From: UBA349 sp964444115
GTDB taxonomy: Archaea > Methanobacteriota > Methanobacteria > Methanobacteriales > Methanobacteriaceae
Direction of reading: 5' to 3'
Assembly: GCA_964444115.1 (NCBI GenBank)
Contig: CAYUFT010000046.1
Location: 1 to 16,443, forward strand
DNA length: 16,443 bases
Shown one piece after another: positions 1 to 7,210 of this stretch. A program made the translations under genes and the position numbers. The notes under the pieces were generated by a model. That model searched no databases, was not told where the DNA came from, and worked only from the letters and a program-made list of their open reading frames with translations. The first letter of the stretch is position 1. The number at the start of each line of letters is the position of its first letter.

Positions 1-4
1 CATG

Positions 5-30
5 ATTAATCAATATTTATAATGATTAAT
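5..30. promoter_or_regulatory. dyad upstream of acs promoter (candidate operator)
   Basis: Perfect 8-bp inverted repeat: ATTAATCA at 5-12 and TGATTAAT at 23-30, with a 10-bp spacer. It lies just upstream of the acs TATA-like element at 38-48, where an archaeal regulator could act on the BRE/TATA region. ATGATTAAT also appears as a direct repeat at 2-10 and 22-30, 20 bp apart. The dyad is seen; its role as an operator is inferred, and AT-rich DNA gives such dyads by chance fairly often. Confidence 0.35.
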
Positions 31-37
31 AATAGTA

Positions 38-48
38 AAATATATATG
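38..48 (+). promoter_or_regulatory. TATA-like promoter element of acs
   Basis: AAAATATATAT-like stretch about 50 bp before the preferred acs start at 97. Archaeal transcription usually starts about 25 nt downstream of the TATA box, so a start near 65-70 and a leader of roughly 30 nt are expected. Placement is by eye. Confidence 0.5.
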
Positions 49-96
49 TCAAAGCCAACTTAGTAGTATCATTGAAAAGTGAAAGGATGGTGGAAT

Positions 97-2001
97 ATGA
101 CAAAAGACACCTCTGTTCTCCTGGATGAAAATAGGGTTTTTAAAGCCAACTACAAAATAGTAGAAGAAGCCCATGTAAAAAACTGGGAGGCTGAAATCGA
201 AAAGGGGAAAGACCTGGAAAAATACTGGTCTGAGAAAGCAGAACAGTTTGAATGGTTTGAAAAATGGGACAAAGTTCTGGATGAAAGTAAAAAACCATTC
301 TACAAATGGTTCACCAAAGGAAAAATAAATTTGGCCTATAACGCAGTTGATAGGTGGATAACAACGGATAAAAGAAATCAGGTGGCCATATTATATGCTA
401 ATGAAAGAGGAGATGAGAAAAAGCTTACTTACTATGAGCTTTACCGTGAAGTAAATAAAATGGGAAATGCCCTAAAAAATCTGGGTATAAAAAAAGGAGA
501 TACAGTTTCCATGTATCTTCCTATGTGTCCCGAACTGCTCATATCCATGCTTGCTTGTAACAAAATTGGAGCCGTTCATAGTGTGGTATATTCTGGACTA
601 AGTGTTGGTGCATTTGTAGAGCGAATGAATGATGCTAATGCTAAAGTTCTAATTACCGCCGATGGAACTTATAGAAGGGGAAAAATAATAGACCTCAAAA
701 AAATTGTGGATGAGGCCATGCTGCAGTGTCCTACTATAGAAACCGTAGTAGTGGTTAAACACACCGGAAGCCCCATCGAAATTTCTGATTTAAGTGGTAA
801 AGAGATATTCTACGAAAGATTAATAGAAGGAGAATCTGACGAGTGCGCCGTTGAAGAAATGGATTCCGAAGATCCATTATTCATACTTTACACATCCGGC
901 AGTACCGGAAAACCTAAAGGAGTGCTCCATACAACTGCAGGATACATGGTGGGTGTGGCCACGACCTTGAAAAATGTATTTGACATTCATGATGGAGATT
1001 TATGGTGGTGTACGGGAGATATAGGCTGGATTACCGGCCATAGTTATGTAATCTATGGCCCACTGCTTTTAGGTACTACTACTCTGGTTTATGAAGGAGC
1101 ACCAGATTATCCTGATCCAGGGATATGGTGGGAAATTGTAGAAAAATATGGTGTAACCAAGTTTTACACAGCCCCTACAGCCATAAGGCATTTAATGAGA
1201 TTCGGGAATAAGTATCCAAAAATCCATAATTTAGATTCACTTAAAATTCTCGGTAGTGTAGGAGAACCTATAAATCCAGAGGCCTGGATGTGGTTTTATA
1301 AAAATGTAGGGCAGGAAAAAACACCTATAATGGATACCTGGTGGCAAACCGAAACCGGAATGCACATGATATCTCCACTCCCTATATCCCCCCTAAAACC
1401 AGGCACAGCAACTTTGCCACTTCCAGGAATAGACGCCGATGTGGTAGATGAAAACGGAAAATCCGTACCTCTGGGAAAAGGAGGATATTTGGTAATCAAA
1501 AGGCCATGGCCCGCTATGTTTAGGACTCTTTACCAGGATGAAGAACGATTCAAAGATGTTTATTGGAAAGATATACCTGGTGGAGTCTATAAAGCCGGAG
1601 ATATGGCTAGGAAGGATGAAGATGGATATATATGGATTCAAGGCCGTTCTGATGATGTTCTTAAGATTGCTGGCCATAGAGTAGGATCATCTGAAGTCGA
1701 ATCAGCCTTTGTTTCTCATCCGGCAGTGGCCGAATCTGCAGTTATTGGTAAATCAGATCCTATTAAAGGACAGGTAATTAAGGCCTTCTTGATATTAAAA
1801 GAAGGACATAAATTAAACACCATTCTCATAGAGGATCTGCAAAAACATGTCCGTTATGAGTTAGGACCCGTGGCAGTTATAGGGGACATAGTGCAGGTTG
1901 ATGCACTTCCAAAAACCAGAAGTGGTAAAATTATGCGCCGTATACTTCGTGCCCAAGAAGAAGGAAAAGATTTAGGTGATACTTCTACATTAGAAGAATA
2001 G
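97..2001 (+). CDS. acs: acetyl-CoA synthetase (AMP-forming)
   Basis: Activates acetate with ATP and CoA to acetyl-CoA via acetyl-AMP, in the cytoplasm. The 634-residue product has the full family length and the ANL-superfamily motifs: the P-loop-like YTSGSTGKPKG near residues 265-275, DTWWQTETG around W415/W416 (this Trp position closes the acyl pocket to favour acetate in characterised Acs), the hinge region YKAGDMARKDEDGY near 495, GRSDDVLKIAGHR after it, and KTRSGKIMRR with K611, the catalytic lysine that is acetylated in bacterial Acs. ATG at 97 is preferred over an in-frame GTG at 79, because AAAGGATGGTGG sits directly upstream of the ATG while the GTG has no SD. The next gene encodes an acetate transporter 64 bp downstream, so the two are probably one operon for acetate assimilation. 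No damage is seen. Confidence 0.97.
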   Translation: MTKDTSVLLDENRVFKANYKIVEEAHVKNWEAEIEKGKDLEKYWSEKAEQFEWFEKWDKVLDESKKPFYKWFTKGKINLAYNAVDRWITTDKRNQVAILYANERGDEKKLTYYELYREVNKMGNALKNLGIKKGDTVSMYLPMCPELLISMLACNKIGAVHSVVYSGLSVGAFVERMNDANAKVLITADGTYRRGKIIDLKKIVDEAMLQCPTIETVVVVKHTGSPIEISDLSGKEIFYERLIEGESDECAVEEMDSEDPLFILYTSGSTGKPKGVLHTTAGYMVGVATTLKNVFDIHDGDLWWCTGDIGWITGHSYVIYGPLLLGTTTLVYEGAPDYPDPGIWWEIVEKYGVTKFYTAPTAIRHLMRFGNKYPKIHNLDSLKILGSVGEPINPEAWMWFYKNVGQEKTPIMDTWWQTETGMHMISPLPISPLKPGTATLPLPGIDADVVDENGKSVPLGKGGYLVIKRPWPAMFRTLYQDEERFKDVYWKDIPGGVYKAGDMARKDEDGYIWIQGRSDDVLKIAGHRVGSSEVESAFVSHPAVAESAVIGKSDPIKGQVIKAFLILKEGHKLNTILIEDLQKHVRYELGPVAVIGDIVQVDALPKTRSGKIMRRILRAQEEGKDLGDTSTLEE

Positions 2002-2065
2002 ACTCCTAGATGAATGAATAAATATGAAATTAAGAATGAATTAATTGACAGGTGAGGGATTTAAA

Positions 2066-2671
2066 ATGTCAATAGAAAATGAGAAAACTGTGACCATAAA
2101 AGATACCTCCGCAATTCCCGGGCCACTGGGCCTATTAGGATTTGGGCTGACCACAGTTCTCTTAAATGTACATAATGCTGGATTTATACCCATTAGTAGT
2201 ATGATTCTGGCCATGGGATTTGCTTATGGAGGTATAGCTCAAATAATGGCCAGCGCTATGGAATTTAAAAAAGGAAACACCTTTGGAACCGTTGCATTTG
2301 GTTCATATGGATTATTCTGGTGGTCACTGGTATTAATATTAATATTACCTCAAGTGACATTTTTGAATACAGCAGGAGAATCCTCCATACAAGCCGCTGA
2401 TCCAATGTCCATGGGTTTCTATCTATTTATGTGGGGAGTATTCACCTTGGGGATGTTCATAGCATCTCTGAAACATAGCAGGGGAGTTCAAGTGGTATTC
2501 ATTTCATTGGCCGTACTTTTCTTCCTCTTAGCTGCAGGAAAATTCACTGGAAATCCAATGATCACCATAATTGCTGGTTATGAAGGCATATTTACTGGTG
2601 CAGCCGCCATTTACGTTGGTTTAGGAGAAGTGATTAATGATGCCTACCAAAAACCTCTAGTTCCATTATAA
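2066..2671 (+). CDS. satP: acetate uptake transporter, SatP/YaaH (GPR1/FUN34) family
   Basis: Predicted six-helix membrane protein of 201 residues that moves acetate (or succinate) across the cell membrane. Family hallmarks are visible: the N-terminal PLGLLGFGLTT segment, a variant of the NPAPLGL signature with IPGPLGL here; the GGIAQIMAS...EFKKGNTFG...FGSYGLFWW block in helices 2-3; and the C-terminal YEGIFTGAAAIYVGLGEVIN segment. ATG at 2066 is chosen because GGTGAGG at 2051-2057 sits 8 bp before it; an in-frame TTG at 2045 has no SD. It follows acs on the same strand and precedes a strong terminator, which supports a two-gene acetate operon. Substrate preference within the family cannot be read from the sequence; acetate is inferred from the neighbour. 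Confidence 0.92.
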   Translation: MSIENEKTVTIKDTSAIPGPLGLLGFGLTTVLLNVHNAGFIPISSMILAMGFAYGGIAQIMASAMEFKKGNTFGTVAFGSYGLFWWSLVLILILPQVTFLNTAGESSIQAADPMSMGFYLFMWGVFTLGMFIASLKHSRGVQVVFISLAVLFFLLAAGKFTGNPMITIIAGYEGIFTGAAAIYVGLGEVINDAYQKPLVPL

Positions 2672-2700
2672 AAGTTAAAAAAATTGATTTAAGAATTTAA

Positions 2701-2766
2701 TTTGACGCCTCCATGTCAAAAATAGCCCATTGATTTATTTAAACTCAATGGGTCCTATATTTTTTA
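2701..2766 (+). terminator. double hairpin plus T-run after the acs-satP pair
   Basis: Two successive hairpins follow the satP stop codon. TTTGAC 2701-2706 pairs with GTCAAA 2715-2720, and CCCATTGA 2726-2733 pairs with TCAATGGG 2745-2752 across an 11-nt loop. A T-rich tract follows at about 2757-2766. This is a good terminator shape at the end of the operon and just before the opposite-strand tautomerase remnant. Confidence 0.7.
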
Positions 2767-2808
2767 TAAATTTATTTAAAAAAATATTTATTTTAAAATC
2801 AGGTTATT

Positions 2809-3198
2809 TTATACATTTATTTTAAAGCCAACATCTACTTCACTGGCGGGTTTACCTCCTCTTTAGGCCCAATTATCCATTGGTGGTTCATAAAGAATAA
2901 TTAAGATATCCGCTCCATCAATTCCTGGATTTTTTGCCAATTTATCCACTATTTTTGATATAATGCTTTTTTGGCCTCTAAAGATCTTCCAGGAAACATG
3001 GTTATCTCAATTAAAGTAACATGTTCTGATTTATTGGGTGGAAATTCAAAATTTTCTCTTTCTAACTCGTAAAGACGCTGAAAACGATCATCATCAAGTG
3101 TTTTAATAGATTCTACCAAAGCATCATGAAACTCATCCAGAATGGCCTTTTTGTACTCTTTAGAGTAACCTTTTAAAATTTCTATTTTACAAGGGCAT
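2809..3198 (-). pseudogene. tautomerase family (4-OT/MIF-like) pseudogene
   Basis: Reading the minus strand through several frames restores an almost full-length tautomerase of about 129 residues, close to the family length. A middle open stretch carries EILKGYSKEYKKAILDEFHD and LIEITMFPGRSLEAKKALYQ. It is broken in at least three places. At the start, ATG at 3198 gives Met-Pro (the catalytic Pro1 of the family), but the KIEI segment lies in another frame, explicable by loss of one base from each of two short homopolymers. After LYQ, one A is missing from an A-run, so TAG stops the frame at 2949-2951; the next frame continues IVDKLAKNPGIDGADILII. Then TAA interrupts NWA...RGGKPASEVDVGFK just before the natural stop at 2809-2811. 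A shorter open frame starting with GTG at 3206 lacks Pro1 and the C-terminus, so it is unlikely to be active. Sequencing error is possible, but the flanking genes are intact. Confidence 0.82.
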
Positions 3199-3374
3199 GG
3201 TATCACATTTTTTTAGATTTTATTGGAATAGTTAGTTAAATATTGTTCAAAACATTAAAAATCTTAAATAATTAATAATATAATCCATTTTATTGTATTT
3301 TGTATTTTTTATCTTAATAAATAATTAAAAATATAGAATTTGGTTGGTGATAATTTCTAATGAATTATAATGAT
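3199..3374. other. AT-rich divergent intergenic region
   Basis: Very AT-rich spacer between the minus-strand tautomerase remnant and the iron operon. On the minus strand GTGAT lies just before the ancestral tautomerase ATG at 3198 and could be an SD relic. TTTGGTT near 3340 is a partial inverse match to AACCAAA near 3384-3389. I see no gene or RNA here. Confidence 0.5.
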
Positions 3375-3390
3375 TTTAGGCAAACCAAAA
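3375..3390. promoter_or_regulatory. DtxR-like operator 1 (upstream of TATA)
   Basis: TTTAGG at 3375-3380, CAAA spacer, CCAAAA at 3385-3390. This is a TTTAGG-N4-CCTAAA dyad with one mismatch (A for T at 3387), directly abutting the TATA box. The DtxR/IdeR consensus contains TTAGG-N4-CCTAA with the same spacing. A repressor here would block TBP/TFB binding. Confidence 0.65.
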
Positions 3391-3400
3391 ATTATATATA
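3391..3400 (+). promoter_or_regulatory. TATA box of the dtxR-feoB operon
   Basis: ATTATATATA preceded by an A-rich BRE-like stretch. With the usual archaeal spacing of about 25 nt, transcription should start near 3421-3425, giving a leader of about 20 nt that holds the SD and the second operator. Confidence 0.65.
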
Positions 3401-3428
3401 AGAATTTAATTTAAATATTATTAACTAC

Positions 3429-3444
3429 TTTAGGTGGGCCTAAA
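3429..3444. promoter_or_regulatory. DtxR-like operator 2 overlapping the SD
   Basis: Perfect dyad TTTAGGTGGGCCTAAA ending one base before the ATG at 3445. The AGGTGGG inside it is also the SD. The arms and the 4-bp spacer match operator 1, and the centres are 54 bp apart, about five helical turns. The arrangement suggests autorepression by the encoded DtxR-type protein, with the TATA box and expected start site between two bound repressors. Confidence 0.7.
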
Positions 3445-4221
3445 ATGTCAGAAAAAAATTCAGGTAATGAATCATTAAGCGAAAACATTGAAGAATACTT
3501 GGAAATCCTTTATAAACTTAGTAAAGGAGACCAGTTAGTTAAAACTTCTAAAATATCGACTAATTTAAATATAGCGCCTGGAAGTGTCACCCAAATGCTA
3601 AAAAAACTTGATGCTATGGGTTACGTAAAATATTCTCCATATAAAGGAGCAATTTTAACTGAAACTGGCCTTAAAAAAGCTAAGAGTGTTACCCGAAAAC
3701 ATAGATTACTTGAAAAATTTTTACATGACATTTTAAAAATTAAAAAAGAAAAAGTGCATGATCAGGCCTGTGAAATGGAACACACCTTGTCCGACGATGC
3801 AGAAAGAGCACTTTGCCATCTTTTAGAAAGACCAGATGAATGTCCTGATGATGAGGAAGTAATCCCTGCATGTAATTTTAGTTTCCAAACATGTGAAGAA
3901 TGTATGGAAAGGAAAAATGAAGAAGTGGAGCAGGTTGGAAATCGAAAAGAGAATTTAGTTTCCATTGTTGATCTTCATGAACATGAAAAAGGTAAGGTTT
4001 CATTTATAAGAGGAGATTATAAGGTTATTAGGCGCCTAATGGATATGGGAATAACCATGGGTGCTACCATAAGCATGATGCAAATTGCACCTTTTAAAGG
4101 CCCAGTTGAAATCGCGGTTAGGGGATCAAAACTTGCTTTAGGAAGAGAAATAGCCAACAATGTCTTTGTAGAACTTATACCCGAAAATATTGATAATGAT
4201 GGAGCTGCAGTTCATGGGTAA
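3445..4221 (+). CDS. DtxR-family iron-dependent repressor with C-terminal FeoA-like domain
   Basis: Predicted Fe(II)-responsive transcription repressor, 258 residues. Residues about 12-75 form the winged HTH (KISTNLNIAPGSVTQMLKKL). Residues 80-125 form the dimerisation/metal domain. Against DtxR from memory, H86, E90, H105, C109, E112 and H113 (KHRLLE, VHDQACEMEH) align with the DtxR metal ligands H79, E83, H98, C102, E105 and H106; the DtxR Met10 position appears to be Glu here. Residues about 172-246 are an SH3-like FeoA domain (GKVSFIRGD, LMDMGITMGATI, GPVEIAVRGSKLALGREIA). Between them lies a Cys-rich insert with C133, C143, C150 and C153. The gene overlaps feoB by 8 bp and is preceded by two DtxR-like operators, so autoregulation together with iron uptake is likely. 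No separate feoA is present. Mn-responsive MntR is less likely given the CxxEH ligand pattern and the feoB partner. Confidence 0.92.
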   Translation: MSEKNSGNESLSENIEEYLEILYKLSKGDQLVKTSKISTNLNIAPGSVTQMLKKLDAMGYVKYSPYKGAILTETGLKKAKSVTRKHRLLEKFLHDILKIKKEKVHDQACEMEHTLSDDAERALCHLLERPDECPDDEEVIPACNFSFQTCEECMERKNEEVEQVGNRKENLVSIVDLHEHEKGKVSFIRGDYKVIRRLMDMGITMGATISMMQIAPFKGPVEIAVRGSKLALGREIANNVFVELIPENIDNDGAAVHG

Positions 4222-6199
4222 GTCAACTGAAACTGCAGATAACAAGGACATTACCAATAATAATGCTGATTTTACCATTGCCCTGGCAGGAAACGCTAAT
4301 GTTGGTAAAAGTGTTATATTCAACCACTTTACAGGTTCCAAACAAACTGTAGGCAATTGGCCCGGTAAAACTGTGGAAAGAGCTGAAGGTAAATTATTAT
4401 TTAAGGATTATAATATTCATGTAATCGATTTACCAGGTATTTACTCATTTTCCACGTTTTCCATGGAAGAAATTGTTTCTAGAGAGTACATAGCTCATGA
4501 AAAGCCAGATGTAGTGATTAATGTTCTTGATGCCTCTGTTTTAGAGCGAAATCTATTTTTTACCATACAATTAATGGAAATGGAAATTCCCATGGTAATA
4601 TGTATAAATCAAATGGATATTGCCAAAAAAAAAGGTATAGTTATTGATACTGAAAAACTGGAAAAAGCATTGGGCATTCCAGTTATTCCCACAATTGCCA
4701 TTAGAGGAGAAGGACTCCAAGAATTAATTAAAAAAGCTTTAGACGTTTCTAAAACCCGTTTAAAGCACAAAATACCCATTGATTATAAAGCAATTGAATA
4801 TGGTGGGGAAATTGAAAACAGAATTAAATTACTGAAAGATTTAATGGATTCTGAAAAACTTGAATTAGAGTATCCTAATAAGTGGATGGCCATTAAAATA
4901 CTGGAAAATGATCCTGAAATTAAGAATCTGGTAAATTCAAAATCCTCCAAAATAATTCCCTTTGCCTATCAGCTGGAATTAGGAATAGAAAAAATTCACC
5001 AAGAACCTGCTTTTGCAGTTATGGCATCAGAAAGATATGCTCTGGCTAATAGAATTGCTTCCGGAGCCCAAGTTCAGACAGACGTTAAAATCTCCTTTTC
5101 CGATAAGCTGGACAATGTTTTAACCCATCCATTTTATGGTTATATAACCTCAACCATGGTTATATTAGGACTACTAATGTGGACTTTTATAATCGGAGAT
5201 TTCATTTCAGGGATAATAACTAATGCAATGAGTTTTTTCCAACCAGTTGATCCCAGTACATCGAGCACCATACCAGTAATATTATGGAATGGTGCATTTG
5301 GAGGTTTAGTAGCGGGTTTAACTCTTATTGTACCATTTGTGGTCCCATTTTACATTCTTTTATCTTATATTGAGAATTCTGGACTATTAACTCGAGTAGC
5401 TTTCATGATGGATACTTTCATGCATAAAATCGGATTGCATGGTAAAGCCCTCATTCCACTCATATTAGGGTACGGATGCAGTGTTCCCGCCATTGATAGT
5501 ACTAAGATCCTTGAAAGTAGGAGAGAAAGACTTTTAGCAGCATTCGCCATTACATTTGCACCTTGTGCAGCTAGAACCATAATTATATTGAGTCTAGTGG
5601 CTATATTCGTCAGTATATGGTGGGCTCTGGCATTATATGTCCTTGATCTGGTTATAATTTTTATTATGGGGAAATTGGCCCTCAAAGCAATGCCTGGAGA
5701 ATCAACCAGCCTGATTATGGAGATGCACTCTTTAAGGATGCCATCTGCATCCATGGTATTTAAACAGACCTGGAACCGTACCAAATCATTAATTTATTTA
5801 GTATTTCCTATTTTTATAATAGGAGGGGCCATAATACAAGTTTTATACGTATTAGGAGTTCTAAATTTTATAGGAAGTCTCTTAACACCACTAACTGTTG
5901 GTTGGCTGGGTTTACCTGCCTTTGCAGGTGTCCTGCTTTTGCTGGGAATTGTAAGAAAAGAATTTATTCTCCTAACCCTGGTTTCATTTGTGGGAACTGA
6001 TTTAAGCCTAGCCTTAACCTCACAACAATTTATTGTGTTGGCCATAGTAGGAATGCTTTATATTCCTTGTATTTCAACAATTGGGATATTATTAAGAGAA
6101 TTTGGAGTAAAAGCATCCAGTGTGATAACCACTGCTAATTTAGTTACCGCATTTATTGTAGGGGGCATTTTTGCCCATATACTCCCATTTATTTTGTAA
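4214..6199 (+). CDS. feoB: ferrous iron transporter FeoB
   Basis: GTP-dependent Fe(II) uptake protein of the cell membrane, 661 residues. The N-terminal G domain shows G1 GNANVGKS (residues 26-33), the TVGNWPGKTVE switch region, G3 DLPG, G4 NQMD and a G5-like AIRGEG, followed by the helical linker. The membrane part has the FeoB gate signatures GYGCSVPA (about 419-426, with the conserved Cys), FAPCAART (about 449) and the second-gate-like GIVRKEF (about 578), and ends in a run of hydrophobic helices. ATG at 4214 is chosen because GGAGCTG at 4201-4207 sits 6 bp before it; in-frame starts at 4190, 4196 and 4199 lie upstream without a better SD. It overlaps the repressor-FeoA gene by 8 bp, which suggests translational coupling and joint iron control. 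It appears intact. Confidence 0.96.
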   Translation: MGKSTETADNKDITNNNADFTIALAGNANVGKSVIFNHFTGSKQTVGNWPGKTVERAEGKLLFKDYNIHVIDLPGIYSFSTFSMEEIVSREYIAHEKPDVVINVLDASVLERNLFFTIQLMEMEIPMVICINQMDIAKKKGIVIDTEKLEKALGIPVIPTIAIRGEGLQELIKKALDVSKTRLKHKIPIDYKAIEYGGEIENRIKLLKDLMDSEKLELEYPNKWMAIKILENDPEIKNLVNSKSSKIIPFAYQLELGIEKIHQEPAFAVMASERYALANRIASGAQVQTDVKISFSDKLDNVLTHPFYGYITSTMVILGLLMWTFIIGDFISGIITNAMSFFQPVDPSTSSTIPVILWNGAFGGLVAGLTLIVPFVVPFYILLSYIENSGLLTRVAFMMDTFMHKIGLHGKALIPLILGYGCSVPAIDSTKILESRRERLLAAFAITFAPCAARTIIILSLVAIFVSIWWALALYVLDLVIIFIMGKLALKAMPGESTSLIMEMHSLRMPSASMVFKQTWNRTKSLIYLVFPIFIIGGAIIQVLYVLGVLNFIGSLLTPLTVGWLGLPAFAGVLLLLGIVRKEFILLTLVSFVGTDLSLALTSQQFIVLAIVGMLYIPCISTIGILLREFGVKASSVITTANLVTAFIVGGIFAHILPFIL

Positions 6200-6265
6200 A
6201 ATAAAATATAAACAATTCATTCACCAAAAACAAGTTAATAGAATTAAGTTGATTGAGGTAATTTA

Positions 6266-6298
6266 ATGGATTTATTCATTGAAAAAATGAATTATTAG
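6266..6298 (+). other. ten-codon mini-ORF with SD, overlapping a hairpin
   Basis: GAGGTA at 6255-6260 lies 5 bp before ATG at 6266, which opens a 10-codon frame (MDLFIEKMNY) ending at TAG 6296-6298. The same bases form a hairpin, ATTCATT 6274-6280 with AATGAAT 6286-6292. No poly-T follows directly. It could be chance, a gene relic, a tiny leader ORF or a weak processing/termination site between feoB and xth. I cannot tell which. Confidence 0.2.
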
Positions 6299-6367
6299 TA
6301 GGAGTAAATATAGATAAAATATAATAAAAATATTAAATTTTTTTTAAATACTATTGGAAGTGAAACA

Positions 6368-7110
6368 ATGAAAAAAATCCGAATTTATTCCTGGAATGTG
6401 AATGGAATCAGAGCTATCCATAAAAAAGGGTTTTTAGAGTGGTTAAATGAAGATCAACCAGACATTCTTTGTATTCAGGAAACTAAAGCTAATCTAGATC
6501 AGCTTCCTAAAAAATTAGTTAATGTTGAGGGCTATAAAAGCTATTTCAACTCTGCCGAGAGAAAAGGTTACAGTGGGGTGGGCCTTTATTCATCTCTGGA
6601 ACCGACGAAAATTGATAATGGGTTGGGAATAAAAAAATTTGACCTGGAAGGCCGAGTCCAGATTGCAGATTATGATGATTTTGTTTTATTCAACATTTAT
6701 TTCCCTAATGGAAAGATGTCAGACGAGCGATTAAAATACAAGCTCGATTTTTATGATGCTTTCCTTGAACATACCAACACTTTGCGCGATGAAGGGCGTA
6801 ACATTGTAATTTGTGGGGATGTCAATACAGCCCATAAGGAAATAGACATTGCTCATCCAAAAGAGAATAGTAAAATTTCAGGATTTTTGCCTGTGGAAAG
6901 GGCATGGATAGACAAATTTTTGGAAAATGGTTATGTAGATACATTCCGTATGTTCAACCAAGAGCCAGAACAATACACTTGGTGGAGTTATCGAACTAAA
7001 GCTCGAGAAAGGAATGTTGGATGGAGATTAGACTATTTCTTTGTAAATGAAGAGTTCAAAAATAAAATAAAAGCTTCTTATATTTTATCAGATGTTATGG
7101 GTTCTGATCA
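6368..7110 (+). CDS. xth: exodeoxyribonuclease III / AP endonuclease (3' end in gap)
   Basis: Mg-dependent DNA repair nuclease of the ExoIII/APE1 family; cuts DNA at abasic sites and trims 3' ends. 247 full codons are visible; the last base pair before the gap (CA) fits the His of the final SDH motif, so only about ten C-terminal residues are missing. Active-site positions are present: N10 (SWNVNG), E38 (QETK), Y111 (YFPNG), D151 and N153 (CGDVNTAH), D222 (RLDYFFV) and D247. ATG at 6368 follows GGAAGTGA, a near-consensus SD, and an AAAATATAATAAAA-like TATA element lies around 6316-6329. The Methanothermobacter homologue Mth212 is known also to nick DNA at uracil; that activity here would be inference. 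It is convergent with the AAA+ gene across the gap. Confidence 0.95.
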
Positions 7111-7210
7111 NNNNNNNNNNNNNNNNNNNNNNNNNNNNNNNNNNNNNNNNNNNNNNNNNNNNNNNNNNNNNNNNNNNNNNNNNNNNNNNNNNNNNNNNNN
7201 NNNNNNNNNN
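7111..7210. other. assembly gap 1 (100 N)
   Basis: Exactly 100 Ns, a conventional placeholder for a gap of unknown size. It hides the 3' ends of two convergent genes, xth and the AAA+ ATPase. The flanking bases do not repeat each other, so unlike gap 2 there is no sign of a simple unmerged overlap. Open frames that read through the Ns are meaningless. Confidence 0.98.

Noticed and set aside
3445..4221. Regulator as a manganese-type MntR
   Set aside because: The HDQACEMEH pattern follows DtxR/IdeR, a FeoA-like domain is fused, and feoB is the overlapping partner.
5365..6045. Long minus-strand open frames inside feoB
   Set aside because: Shadows of the strongly coding plus strand; no SD, no family resemblance.
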